Notes: generated from the sequence alone by a model not told the origin. Positions 24,962 to 33,402 are shown, counted from the stretch's first letter. The stretch: DNA of 64,000 nucleotides from an archaeon (GCA_029850555.1 JARCRS010000031.1:1-64000), one strand, 5' to 3'. Numbers and translations are program-made.

Positions 24962-26660
24962 TTTGGAACTGGGGAAGTGGATATTATTGACTAATCTCCA
25001 GGATCTTATTCTGAAGACCTTAGATGGAGGGAGCTCGATCTACCCAGGGACTCAGAATTATATTTTTCCAGATCTCGGTTCTCTTGCTAATGCTGTGCTC
25101 GCATATCAATCTGATAGGCAAAGGAAGAATAGTTCTTACATTTTAGAGCAGAGAACAAAACTAGCAGCTTTTGCATCCAAGTTCGCAACGAATGCATTGT
25201 CCCAAAACAGGTCAGATGTCTCGATCTTTAGTGCAATACAATCTAAAATCGACTCGCTCTCACGAAAAGATCCTAGTGATGTCATATTAGTAATGACTGC
25301 TCATCAACCCAATCTTTTTCCCTACTCAGGGGTTACGCGGAAGATTGCTCTAATGATTGCGCTTTGCGAGGCCATTGAAAAGAATACGAGAGGAGCGAAG
25401 GAAGTCGTGTGCCTGTACGGCGTTGCCGATCATGATTTTGTCCATAACAAGTGGATAAGATCAGCTGAGTTACCAGCGCCTTTGCGAAAAGAAGGAACCC
25501 TTAGGTATAATGTAAAGATCCCTCAGAAAGATGTTATGCTTCCAGCTAATAGGATTGCCAAACCTCTAATTGAAACCCTCAATGGTTGGAAGGCTCAAAC
25601 ACTAAGCTGGATAAACGAAAACAGTAGAATGGCTGAAAAGTATCTTAAACTTCGCTCGAAGGGGGAGGGGTCCGATCCAATCAAGTTCGAGTTGATAGCG
25701 ACAAAAAATGAAGAAGCTCTTTGGAGACTAGTAGAATGCGCTTATTCGATCTCCCAATCATTAGCAGAATTCAGTTCAATATTGCTGTTTAGAATTGTTG
25801 CTGAAATTTGGAATGTACCTGTTCTGTTCGTAAATTTTTCTGACTGCTTTACAAGTTTTGGCCCGGAATACTCCTGGATGCTCGACAATGTCTCCACTTT
25901 CTCGGAAATCATAAAGTCAAATGAAACGAAGCTTAAGTCTAGCGGTATTGATAGCGGACTTGCTAACGATATTGGAGAGGTTTTTCCGTTATGGCTAAAA
26001 TGTCCTTGTGGCAGCAAGTATAGGTTAAGCCATGAATTGAAGACGATTTCAGGAAAATGCCAACGTTGCGGTTCTGAGATTTCCTATTCTATTCAAAAGC
26101 TCAAGGAGTTGGCGCGAACGGATCCTGAAGTTTTCGAGCCTCGTTCGATCACTATGCCTATTGCGTTTGCAAGATCCCTAGACATGTCCTGCTACATTGG
26201 CGGAGTTGGAGGACTTGGCTATCTTATGCACACTAGGGAGATTAGCGATAGGTTTCAATCGCCCTTGCCACCGACCCCATTTTGGTATGTAGATGATATT
26301 TACAAATCGATTGAACTTCTCTGCTCGGTTTTACAAGTTGAGAGACTAGCAAAAGTTTACTCAATAGAACTCGGTACTGCTAATGAATTAGACGTAAGCA
26401 AAATTGAAAATGAATGCATCATCATGATTTCAGCTATACAATCGAGGATAGAAAGCGGCAAGATTACGAAAAGTCCTGTGACTCAGAGAGACATACAACT
26501 GCTTATGAATATCAAGACTAGCCTTAAGGCAAAAGGCTGCATGCTCGATTACGCAATAAATATCGGACTCAAATCAAACTTTGTGCAATGGCTTGAATTT
26601 CTAAGAAACGACGGACGACTGCATATACCGGTTCCGCTACAGACATCGTTCGAAGTCTAA
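24933..26660 (+). CDS. Divergent BshC-like ligase with inserted zinc ribbon
   Basis: 575 residues, TTG start overlapping the aminotransferase by 29 bases. Three blocks match BshC, the enzyme thought to join cysteine to glucosaminyl-malate: MTAHQPNLFPYSGVTRK near 121-137 (BshC: GQQPGLFTGPLYTIYK), YGVADHDF with D166-H167-D168 (BshC: AEDHDF), and YIGGVGGLGYLM from about 421 (BshC: GPGE..Y). A CPC...CQRC zinc ribbon at C357, C359, C376 and C379 is not in bacterial BshC. The HQPN block also resembles WbqC proteins, a fallback assignment. The substrate is unknown; an amino-acid-to-amino-sugar ligase is the working idea. Confidence 0.7.
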   Translation: MLKQYNLSDNLELGKWILLTNLQDLILKTLDGGSSIYPGTQNYIFPDLGSLANAVLAYQSDRQRKNSSYILEQRTKLAAFASKFATNALSQNRSDVSIFSAIQSKIDSLSRKDPSDVILVMTAHQPNLFPYSGVTRKIALMIALCEAIEKNTRGAKEVVCLYGVADHDFVHNKWIRSAELPAPLRKEGTLRYNVKIPQKDVMLPANRIAKPLIETLNGWKAQTLSWINENSRMAEKYLKLRSKGEGSDPIKFELIATKNEEALWRLVECAYSISQSLAEFSSILLFRIVAEIWNVPVLFVNFSDCFTSFGPEYSWMLDNVSTFSEIIKSNETKLKSSGIDSGLANDIGEVFPLWLKCPCGSKYRLSHELKTISGKCQRCGSEISYSIQKLKELARTDPEVFEPRSITMPIAFARSLDMSCYIGGVGGLGYLMHTREISDRFQSPLPPTPFWYVDDIYKSIELLCSVLQVERLAKVYSIELGTANELDVSKIENECIIMISAIQSRIESGKITKSPVTQRDIQLLMNIKTSLKAKGCMLDYAINIGLKSNFVQWLEFLRNDGRLHIPVPLQTSFEV

Positions 26661-27250
26661 ACTGCACCACCATCAACCGATTGTTCGGGGCTGGCCGGGG
26701 GCACGGTTTCCTTCATTTCGGTTTTCTCGATGATCATTAGCACAGTGCTATCTGTCACGGTAAACCTTGGTTTGGTATTTGCATTTGCGTCAAACATTGT
26801 CTGCAATACTATTTGAAGAGCTAGGGACCATTTGCTTCCGTAATTATGGCGCAAAGTAATGACATACTCCACATCCGTAGAAGATGTGTGATAGGTTGCC
26901 CACTTCATATAATCGCAAAGGATGTTCTCGACAAACCTAATGCATGTCTTAAGATCATTCTTTTGGCCCGTAAAAAGTATGAGATCCTTAGGGAAACGTC
27001 GACCGGTCTCCGCAGCAAGGGTCTTTATCGTACTTTCATCTTGAACATTAAGACCTCGAAGGAAGTCGTGAACCGAGACCATTATGTAGCCGAAATCCTG
27101 CACGTATCTGTCGAAGTTGACCCACTTTCGAAGGATCTGATTAGTCAAATTGTTAACGCTTGTTCCTCTTCGAGCGCTCTCTGTGTCCAGCGCCTCCAAA
27201 ATATCGGCGTCTAGTCTGAATGATTTTGTTTGTGTCGGTACTTTGTCCAA
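26657..27250 (-). CDS. Ribbon-helix-helix regulator with C-terminal sensor-like domain
   Basis: 197 residues. The N-terminus TKSFRLDADILEALDTESARRGTSVNNLTNQIL is a ribbon-helix-helix DNA-binding fold (residues 8-45). The following 130 residues are a mixed alpha/beta domain of unknown type (YVITLRHNYGSKWSLALQIVLQTMF, then a strand-rich end). It is convergent with the BshC-like gene, overlapping by 4 bases, and divergent from the methyltransferase at 27440. A TATA-like CTTAAATAG lies about 37 bases upstream on its strand. Confidence 0.8.
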   Translation of the reverse strand: MDKVPTQTKSFRLDADILEALDTESARRGTSVNNLTNQILRKWVNFDRYVQDFGYIMVSVHDFLRGLNVQDESTIKTLAAETGRRFPKDLILFTGQKNDLKTCIRFVENILCDYMKWATYHTSSTDVEYVITLRHNYGSKWSLALQIVLQTMFDANANTKPRFTVTDSTVLMIIEKTEMKETVPPASPEQSVDGGAV

Positions 27251-27283
27251 GAGGAACTCGCGCCCATTGACCCGCTACATTAT

Positions 27284-27352
27284 CTATTTAAGTTGACGCA
27301 ACATCACACCAAATTGCAATTGTTTGTGGTTTTTGAGTGGATCAGTATATAG
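27284..27352. promoter_or_regulatory. Divergent promoters with AATTGCAATT palindrome
   Basis: Between the RHH regulator and the methyltransferase gene there are two TATA-like elements: CTTAAATAG on the minus strand (about 27284-27292) and GTATATAGA on the plus strand (about 27344-27352). Between them AATTGCAATT (27312-27321) is a perfect 10-base palindrome flanked by CACACC and GTGGT. A dimeric RHH protein could bind here for autoregulation; this is inference. Confidence 0.35.
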
Positions 27353-27439
27353 AACAAATCTCTACTACTACTCAGGATCTAAGAATCTGAGCTTTTTGTC
27401 CGAAAGCATAGCTGATGTTGTATCTGGACGAGAATTTGG

Positions 27440-28702
27440 ATGATACGCACACCAATGGAAGATACAGGTGGAGAAGAGGAATTCCTTTTCGTCCTTGCTT
27501 TTGGACAAACATCAATCCTCGAAATAGAGAGCGCAATTCGTAGTCAACAGTTCAAAGCAACATTAGAAGAAGCTGATGATTCATGCCTGGTCCTTAAGAC
27601 TGAGGCAAAGACAGGACATGCCCTAATTCAACGCTTGGGAGGTAGCTACAAGCTAGCAAAAGTGATAGGCCATTCCTTTAAAGATGCTCGGCAGAGGCTC
27701 CAACTTCCGTTTGAACCTAAATTTAATTGGACCTTGTCTGCCTATGAATGTGATCGAGATCTCTACAATCAGAGCTACAGTGCTCTACACGAGCTTTTAA
27801 AGGAAAGAGGATTAGGAAAGTCCAAATTTCTGCCACCGGAGATATACTCTTCTTCGAATAGAGATGGACAATCGATTAAGGCTGCGGAGGTCCGCGCGGA
27901 GGACGTCAAAAACAAAATACTTTCCAATTATAACGGAAATTCTGGAATAGATGTTGTCATTCACGGTGGAATGCAAAGAGGTGAACCGATCTTTGCACAA
28001 ACAATCGAGACCTTTGATTCTAAAGGGTTTGAACAGAGAGACTTTGAGCGCCCCTATCAGGATCCCACGAAAACTGTATCGCCGAGAATCGCGAGAACTA
28101 TTGTGAACCTAGCCCTTACGGCCACTAGTCATTGTCTACTTGATCCTTTTTGCGGACTAGGCACAGTGCTTCAAGAAGCCTATCTATGCAATGTATCAAT
28201 AATCGGCGTAGATAGAGACCAAGATAGTGTCAATCAAGCTAAGACGAATCTGAAATGGCTTGTTTCCAAATATCATTTGGTCTCTAATCTACATACGAAT
28301 CTGTTTGCTTATGATGCAAAAAGAATCTCCCACGCGCGAATGCCTAGAGTTGATGCCATTGCCACCGAACCTATTCTTCTTCCCGTATTCAAGAAAAATC
28401 CGAGCGTCTCAGAATCAAAGTCTATGATTGAAAAAGTTCGCAATGATTACGAAAGATGCCTTTTCGAGTTTGCTTCCATCCTCGGGGAAAAGGGCGACAG
28501 AATCGCATTTACGACTCCCGTACTGATAGATTCCTCCGGCAAGCAAAGATCGTTCGACTTGGCGCCGATAGCTTCAGATGCTGGCTTGAAACCGTACTTA
28601 GGTGACAGCGACCTCACTAGGAATATACGCTATCCGTTGGCCATCGAATCTAGTAAGAAAAAAATAATCCAGAGGGCTTTGAATGTATACTGTCTTTCCT
28701 AG
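27440..28702 (+). CDS. Trm11/TrmG10-like RNA methyltransferase paralogue
   Basis: 420 residues. The C-terminal Rossmann domain has the SAM motif DPFCGLGTVLQEAYL from D235 and the second-strand motif IGVDRDQDSVNQAK, as in Trm11/Trm-G10 enzymes that make N2-methylguanosine in tRNA. The expected catalytic (D/N)PPY motif is replaced by ATEPILLP (308-315), so base specificity may differ. The N-terminal 130 residues look like a reduced THUMP-type region. It is convergent with the TrmJ-like gene (4-base overlap). Confidence 0.8.
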   Translation: MIRTPMEDTGGEEEFLFVLAFGQTSILEIESAIRSQQFKATLEEADDSCLVLKTEAKTGHALIQRLGGSYKLAKVIGHSFKDARQRLQLPFEPKFNWTLSAYECDRDLYNQSYSALHELLKERGLGKSKFLPPEIYSSSNRDGQSIKAAEVRAEDVKNKILSNYNGNSGIDVVIHGGMQRGEPIFAQTIETFDSKGFEQRDFERPYQDPTKTVSPRIARTIVNLALTATSHCLLDPFCGLGTVLQEAYLCNVSIIGVDRDQDSVNQAKTNLKWLVSKYHLVSNLHTNLFAYDAKRISHARMPRVDAIATEPILLPVFKKNPSVSESKSMIEKVRNDYERCLFEFASILGEKGDRIAFTTPVLIDSSGKQRSFDLAPIASDAGLKPYLGDSDLTRNIRYPLAIESSKKKIIQRALNVYCLS

Positions 28703-29532
28703 ACTGAAAGCATTTTGATCTTAGATTTAGCCTTACTTGCTAGGCCCATGAGCAAGTAGAGCTCTCGAAGAGACGGGTTGCTGCGATTGAGAATTCTAGC
28801 GAGAGTCTCTTCTAATCTTTCTCTTTTGTAACCTTGGAAATCTGAAATCGATGCGAGCTCTCGAAAGAGGGAAACTACTCTCGCTTTTTCTTTTCTTGAA
28901 GGCTCTCTTTCAAAGAGATCTTGTTTCCTTGTAGGAGTCGAGTGGTTTCTAAAGTAAGAGGAAAACGCATAGAATATTATTGCAGCTGCGTGGGAGATGT
29001 TTAGTGTATTGTACTTTGTTCCAGTAAAAATAGTGATATTGTAGTCACATTTACGGAGCTCCTCGTTTGTCAGTCCTGTGGTGTCTCTTCCAAAGACAAA
29101 ACAAAGTCGATTGGCATTGCCTCGTGACGAACTCTTGGTTTGTCCTGAAGGTGATCCCGGCAAGGATCTCGATATTCTAGGAATAGAATCTTCTAGGGCA
29201 TAAGTTTTCCTCGTGATGTTTGACTTGCGTTTTCCTCTGATAGCAGTCGTGCCAACTAGGATAAGGAATTTGTTGCGAAGCTGATCTAGGCTCTTGAGAT
29301 ATTTCACTTTCTCTATCACATAATGCGCGTGAGAGGAAAATCTTAAAGCCTCAGCATTATCTGTAACATTTTTTTCTCGTGCGATGATGTAAAGCTGATT
29401 CAATCCGAAATTTGCCATTGCTCTTGCCAAATATCCAACGTTTAGCGCGAACTCTGGCTCTACGATGGCGACCGCGAACTTTGAAAACTGACTTGCGCTT
29501 GCTGATTTGATATTTTGATTATGGTTCGTCAA
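28699..29532 (-). CDS. SPOUT-family RNA 2'-O-methyltransferase, TrmJ type
   Basis: 277 residues with a trefoil-knot methyltransferase core: FAVAIVEPEFALNVGYLARAMANFGL (motif 1 with the conserved Asn), CFVFGRDTTGLTNEELRKCD (motif 2) and YNTLNISHAAAIIFYAF (motif 3, knot). This is the pattern of TrmJ, which methylates nucleotide 32 in the tRNA anticodon loop. A C-terminal extension of about 70 residues is helical, as in TrmJ. It follows the HemK-like gene by 9 bases. Confidence 0.92.
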   Translation of the reverse strand: MTNHNQNIKSASASQFSKFAVAIVEPEFALNVGYLARAMANFGLNQLYIIAREKNVTDNAEALRFSSHAHYVIEKVKYLKSLDQLRNKFLILVGTTAIRGKRKSNITRKTYALEDSIPRISRSLPGSPSGQTKSSSRGNANRLCFVFGRDTTGLTNEELRKCDYNITIFTGTKYNTLNISHAAAIIFYAFSSYFRNHSTPTRKQDLFEREPSRKEKARVVSLFRELASISDFQGYKRERLEETLARILNRSNPSLRELYLLMGLASKAKSKIKMLSV

Positions 29533-29541
29533 GTTAGCAGA

Positions 29542-30072
29542 TCATGCCCACCTTTTCCTAACTTCATAGACGGTAAGGGTTTCAAAGAACACGGATTTCG
29601 ATATAATCTCCTTTGCAACAAGGTGATTAACTTCGCAGAATCTTTTGAAACAGATTGACGACGTTTCTGTAGAAAGGAGGATTAGGATCGCCCCAAAAGG
29701 ATGAAGCACTCTTATTGCTTCTTGAAGAAACTGCATAGGTATATGGAACCCGCTGTTTCCTCCATCCACAGTGCTATCCATTATGTCATCGCTAGGAAGG
29801 TAGGGCGGATTCATTATGACCAAATCGAAAGTCTGATCCTTGAAGCAGGTCAGTCGATCTGCAACGAAAAGACCCGCCGGGGTTCCCTTTAATCTATCAA
29901 AACCGTCAGTAAGTCTAATGTCTGTTCCCACGATCTCTTCAAAGTGATTTGTTAACTCGATGAGATTAGAACCATATCCTATTCCAATTTCCACACACAT
30001 CTTTCCGGTGTACGACTTTAGGGCTTTCCTTAGCAATTCAGAGTCATCACTCGAAACATAAGTCATGGTCAT
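29542..30072 (-). CDS. HemK/Mtq2-like class I methyltransferase
   Basis: 176 residues. SAM-binding motif MCVEIGIGYGSNLIELT near 25-41 and catalytic LVIMNPPYLPSDD near 85-97 match N5-glutamine methyltransferases that modify the GGQ of class I release factors (HemK/PrmC, Mtq2). The lack of an N-terminal helical domain fits the short archaeal/eukaryotic type. It sits directly after ksgA (12-base gap), a neighbourhood conserved in archaea. Confidence 0.92.
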   Translation of the reverse strand: MTMTYVSSDDSELLRKALKSYTGKMCVEIGIGYGSNLIELTNHFEEIVGTDIRLTDGFDRLKGTPAGLFVADRLTCFKDQTFDLVIMNPPYLPSDDIMDSTVDGGNSGFHIPMQFLQEAIRVLHPFGAILILLSTETSSICFKRFCEVNHLVAKEIISKSVFFETLTVYEVRKRWA

Positions 30073-30084
30073 GCGAAACTCTAC

Positions 30085-30858
30085 CTAGCTAATTTCTTCC
30101 AGTAATGTCCCAAACTGTTGCGGGAGAATATCTTCAATTCGCATAGATCTGAATTGAGATTGTGATAAGTCAACCTTCTTAGTTTTTAGATCATCGGATT
30201 TGATAGCATTTTTTAGTAGTCTGCCTTTAAAAGAGAACAATCTCCTCAGTTCTCTAATTCTCTCACGGTTGAGATATGGCTGCCTAAAGCTGGCATTTAC
30301 TTCGAATTTAACTATCGCTGATTGAACTCTCGGAGGTGGTTCAAAGCTCGTACGATCTACCAAGCTAATTTCTCGCATCTGAAAAGCAATCTGCGCGATC
30401 ACTGAAACTGATCTGTAATTGTGATCTGAGGGATGGGCAAGGAGTTTTCTTGCGAAATCGAGCTGAAGGACGGCGAGAGCTTCTCGGAAGGTTCCAGATC
30501 TACAGGCAAGCCATTCAACAAAGTCACGTGACCTCGAATATGGAAGACTCGTAACGCAAATGTCAAAGGGGATTTCCTCTCGAGATAAAGCGAGCGCATC
30601 CCCCTCGATCAGAGAAACGTTCTCGAATCCTGATAATTTGTCTCGAGCTTGCATATACAAGTAATGGTCTTTTTCACAGCTTACGACTTTCAATACGAGA
30701 GGAGCTATTTTCTTGGTGAGCTGGCCCGTGCCGGTTCCTATCTCAAATACAAGATCATTTTTTCTTAGAGATGCTGACTCCACTATCAACTTGCAAACAT
30801 CTTCTGATATCAAGAAGTGCTGCCCGAGCATCTGTCTTTTACTTGTCGAAGTTATCAA
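30085..30858 (-). CDS. ksgA: rRNA adenine N6,N6-dimethyltransferase KsgA/Dim1
   Basis: Dimethylates two adjacent adenines near the 3' end of 16S rRNA. 257 residues: LGQHFLISEDVCKLIVESA, SAM motif VFEIGTGTGQLTKKIA, SCEKDHYLY, catalytic VTSLPYSRSRDFVEW (the NLPY-type motif, with Ser in place of Asn), and a small C-terminal helical domain. Length is normal. In the minus-strand run L21e-rpoF-DUF655-ksgA-hemK. The Asn to Ser change in motif IV deserves an alignment check. Confidence 0.95.
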   Translation of the reverse strand: MITSTSKRQMLGQHFLISEDVCKLIVESASLRKNDLVFEIGTGTGQLTKKIAPLVLKVVSCEKDHYLYMQARDKLSGFENVSLIEGDALALSREEIPFDICVTSLPYSRSRDFVEWLACRSGTFREALAVLQLDFARKLLAHPSDHNYRSVSVIAQIAFQMREISLVDRTSFEPPPRVQSAIVKFEVNASFRQPYLNRERIRELRRLFSFKGRLLKNAIKSDDLKTKKVDLSQSQFRSMRIEDILPQQFGTLLEEIS

Positions 30859-30907
30859 CTCAATTTTGGTTCTCGTAATTTAGTATCGGAGAATGTGCGT
30901 CTGTGAC

Positions 30908-31498
30908 CTATCGGTGTACAAAAAGCATAATTCTGGACCCCCCGGATAGCTCTTCGACTATCCGCTTTGCCACCAGCTTAACAGGTTCCCTTAAGCCGAC
31001 CCGCTTCTCCAACTCCTCGAAAGTTTCAAATTTCTTTCTTTCTCGTTGGTTTACGATCTGCCTCATGAAGGTCTTGCCAATTCCCGGAATTAACTCCAAT
31101 GCGTGGAGTCTAGGGGTTATTGGTTGAAGTTCGTTGAAGTAAGCGATGTACTTCGGTTCATTTTGTGGTATCATTTGTTCAAGGACAGGTTCAAGTTCGT
31201 TTCTAGCCTCATTAGTCAGTTCAGAGTAATCGAGCTTTCCTAGTACACTGACTATCTTGATCCTATTTTCCTTGCCTATTGGAATCCGCTCTCCAGGTCG
31301 GAATTCTGCAGAGTTTGAGGCAAGAATCTCAAGAAGCGTGAGTCGATCTTCTCCTATTGCTTGAACTAAGGGTCCTTCTCTTTCCTTGATGATGGAGGAT
31401 TTACCCCTTGGAATGAAATCTAAAACAAAAGCAAATTCTTCATACCTTTTTGATTGTCGTGAGCCCGTGTCTTCCTTAGGCTGAGATTCAGCGTACAC
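30908..31498 (-). CDS. DUF655 family nucleic-acid-binding protein
   Basis: 196 residues, GTG start. The N-terminal half is a small beta domain (RYEEFAFVLDFIPRG...ERIPIGKENRIKIVSVLGKL) and the C-terminal half a helix-hairpin-helix unit (LELIPGIGKTFMRQIVNQRERKKF). The family is archaeal, of unknown biochemical function, and typically lies between rpoF and ksgA, as here. A translation- or RNA-linked role is suggested only by context. A TATA-like AAAATATATCT about 105 bases upstream may drive a separate transcript. Confidence 0.93.
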   Translation of the reverse strand: MYAESQPKEDTGSRQSKRYEEFAFVLDFIPRGKSSIIKEREGPLVQAIGEDRLTLLEILASNSAEFRPGERIPIGKENRIKIVSVLGKLDYSELTNEARNELEPVLEQMIPQNEPKYIAYFNELQPITPRLHALELIPGIGKTFMRQIVNQRERKKFETFEELEKRVGLREPVKLVAKRIVEELSGGSRIMLFVHR

Positions 31499-31729
31499 TG
31501 TATCACGGACACAACCTGGGTATTCTCTGAGTTTGAATCACTTTAGCAAAAGAAGCTTACGGGAAAACAAGATAGTAGAATCATCCAAACATTGGTTAGA
31601 GATATATTTTGCAAGGTCGACAGCTATCAATAGTATTGCCCGTAAGAATGTTTTTTCTTAAAAAGTGCGTCCACATCTGCCTATTAACCTTTAGGACAGT
31701 AAGAAAGGGGGCAAAATCAGAATACGATT

Positions 31730-32068
31730 TTATTCGACTAGAATCTTGATTATCTTTTCAACAGTACTAGTCGGTATTAGCTTTCTCCAACCTGCTGTGA
31801 AAACTCGGAGTTCTTCTTGCGACTTTGGCAAGATGTTGACGAGCTCTGTGGCCTCTTCAACAGTCAGTCCGCATTCCTCTACGAGTTGCTTTCTCATCTT
31901 GCGCGCTTCCTCGGAGTCCGTCTTGGCGAATTTGGCAAGGTAATCTTGCGTTCTTTTCTGAATTTGGTCAGCATGCTCCGGATCTATCTTTGATAGAATC
32001 TCCTTTGCTTCGGCGACTGTAATAACTCGCGCTTTCTTAGTTGCACTTTCTTGAGTCTGCTCAGTCAT
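31730..32068 (-). CDS. rpoF: RNA polymerase subunit F (Rpb4-like)
   Basis: Forms the stalk of archaeal RNA polymerase with subunit E. 112 residues, entirely helical: VITVAEAKEILSKI near the N-terminus, a charged central helix, then LTVEEATELVNILPKSQEELRVFT, the signature of the Rpb4/F HRDC-like fold. It has a normal length. It lies 41 bases after rpl21e and 231 bases before the DUF655 gene. Confidence 0.95.
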   Translation of the reverse strand: MTEQTQESATKKARVITVAEAKEILSKIDPEHADQIQKRTQDYLAKFAKTDSEEARKMRKQLVEECGLTVEEATELVNILPKSQEELRVFTAGWRKLIPTSTVEKIIKILVE

Positions 32069-32109
32069 ACCTCACCCACTCCTTGATTTAGACATAAGAA
32101 TGGCATCGA

Positions 32110-32400
32110 CTAAGACGGAGCCATCAGAAGAGGCTTAACATGCTCGAGGCGCGAAATAACCTCTTTTACTTTATTCCCTACAGGCACGGAAATTACCAAG
32201 CTACGACGTCTGACTTCCTCAACGCTTCCAACAGAACCTTGGAAACGCCTGTGAGGCATGCCCTTTGTTTGTCTTGAATCGATATTGACCACAACCCGAT
32301 CGCCCACTTTGTATTCTCTGAGAAGGAAGCCCAAGGGAGATCGTGGCTTTGCACGAAATACTGATCTAGTTTTCCTTCTGTAACCACGAGATTTTGGCAT
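32110..32400 (-). CDS. rpl21e: Large-subunit ribosomal protein L21e
   Basis: 96 residues, the normal size. Conserved segments include MPKSRGYRRKTRSVFR, REYKVGDRVVVNIDSRQTKGMPHRRFQG and GSVEEVRRRSLVISVPVG. It lies at the head of the classic archaeal group L21e-rpoF-DUF655-ksgA-hemK. A possible small reading frame precedes it by 23 bases on the same strand. Confidence 0.97.
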   Translation of the reverse strand: MPKSRGYRRKTRSVFRAKPRSPLGFLLREYKVGDRVVVNIDSRQTKGMPHRRFQGSVGSVEEVRRRSLVISVPVGNKVKEVISRLEHVKPLLMAPS

Positions 32401-32423
32401 TTAATGAAACAACTTCCATCTAC

Positions 32424-32570
32424 TTAGCTCTGGGGCTTTAAACGCTTCTGTTTGTCTCCTATGCGATATCTGACCGGCTTGTTTTTGTCCCTAGGTTGCG
32501 AGAATTCGTGTACTCTGAGTTCTTCCTTGGATAGTCCAATCTCTTGAAGGCATGATTTTATTCGTTCCAA
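32424..32570 (-). CDS. Possible small basic protein, 48 aa
   Basis: An unbroken minus-strand frame from TTG at 32570 to TAA at 32424, just 23 bases before the rpl21e start. The translation MERIKSCLQEIGLSKEEL then RVHEFSQPRDKNKPVRYRIG and a lysine-rich end looks protein-like (amphipathic helix plus basic tail), but there is no recognised motif. It may be a leader gene, a true small RNA-binding protein, or chance. Low certainty. Confidence 0.3.
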   Translation of the reverse strand: MERIKSCLQEIGLSKEELRVHEFSQPRDKNKPVRYRIGDKQKRLKPQS

Positions 32571-32654
32571 GTTTCTATCTTAAACAAAACTCCGATTACG
32601 ATCTCACTCTGTTAAAGTAGAAGGAAAAAACGTGCTGCTCAGAGAGAAAGACAA

Positions 32655-33356
32655 ATGCAAAACAAAAAAGTTGGGATGATGTATTCGGGCGGCAAAGACA
32701 GCACTTACGCACTTGGTAAACTGCTTCAAGAAGGATGTGAAGTGGTTTGTTTGATAACAATGATATCAGAAAATTCGGAAAGTTACATGCTTCACACTCA
32801 AAACATCGAAATGACAAAACTTACTTCTGAAGCGTTGAATCTTCCTATCGTAATCGGGCATACCCGAGGCAAAAAGGAAGAAGAATTGAAAGATATCAAA
32901 CAAACTATAATTGGCGCGCGAGAAAAGTACGGTATTGAAGGAATCGGGACAGGCGCTATCGCCAGCCAATATCAGAAGACCAGAATAGATTCGATTAGTT
33001 CGGATTGTGGGCTTACAGTTCTATCGCCTATTTGGGGAGTAGCGCAAAGCTTCTATATGCGAACCGTGATTTTAGAGCTTTACAAATTTATTCTGACTTC
33101 TGTATCTTGCCAAGGACTTGATGAGACTTGGCTCGGAAAAGAATTATCGTTGACTGACCTTGAAAAACTAGAGCGGCTCTCTTCAAAGTATAAGTTCAAT
33201 ATTGCCTTTGAGGGTGGAGAAGCTGAGACACTTGTCCTCGATTGTCCGTTGTACAAGCAAAAGCGAATAAAAATTCTCGATCGTAGAATTGAATGGAACG
33301 GTTACTTTGGCTCGTTGGACATCAAAAGAGCTATTCTTGAAGATAAACAATCTTAG
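32655..33356 (+). CDS. dph6: Diphthine-ammonia ligase Dph6
   Basis: ATP-dependent last step of diphthamide synthesis on elongation factor 2. 233 residues with the PP-loop MMYSGGKDSTYALGKL near residues 6-21, the GIEGIGTGAIASQYQKTRID segment, and FEGGEAETLVLDCPLYK near the C-terminus, all diagnostic of the archaeal family. It pairs functionally with dph2 at 17688. First of a plus-strand run with srp54 (46-base gap). Confidence 0.95.
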   Translation: MQNKKVGMMYSGGKDSTYALGKLLQEGCEVVCLITMISENSESYMLHTQNIEMTKLTSEALNLPIVIGHTRGKKEEELKDIKQTIIGAREKYGIEGIGTGAIASQYQKTRIDSISSDCGLTVLSPIWGVAQSFYMRTVILELYKFILTSVSCQGLDETWLGKELSLTDLEKLERLSSKYKFNIAFEGGEAETLVLDCPLYKQKRIKILDRRIEWNGYFGSLDIKRAILEDKQS

Positions 33357-33402
33357 TGACAAGCGGGTTTAAATCATGCAAAGTGGAACTGAGGAGGGTT
33401 AA

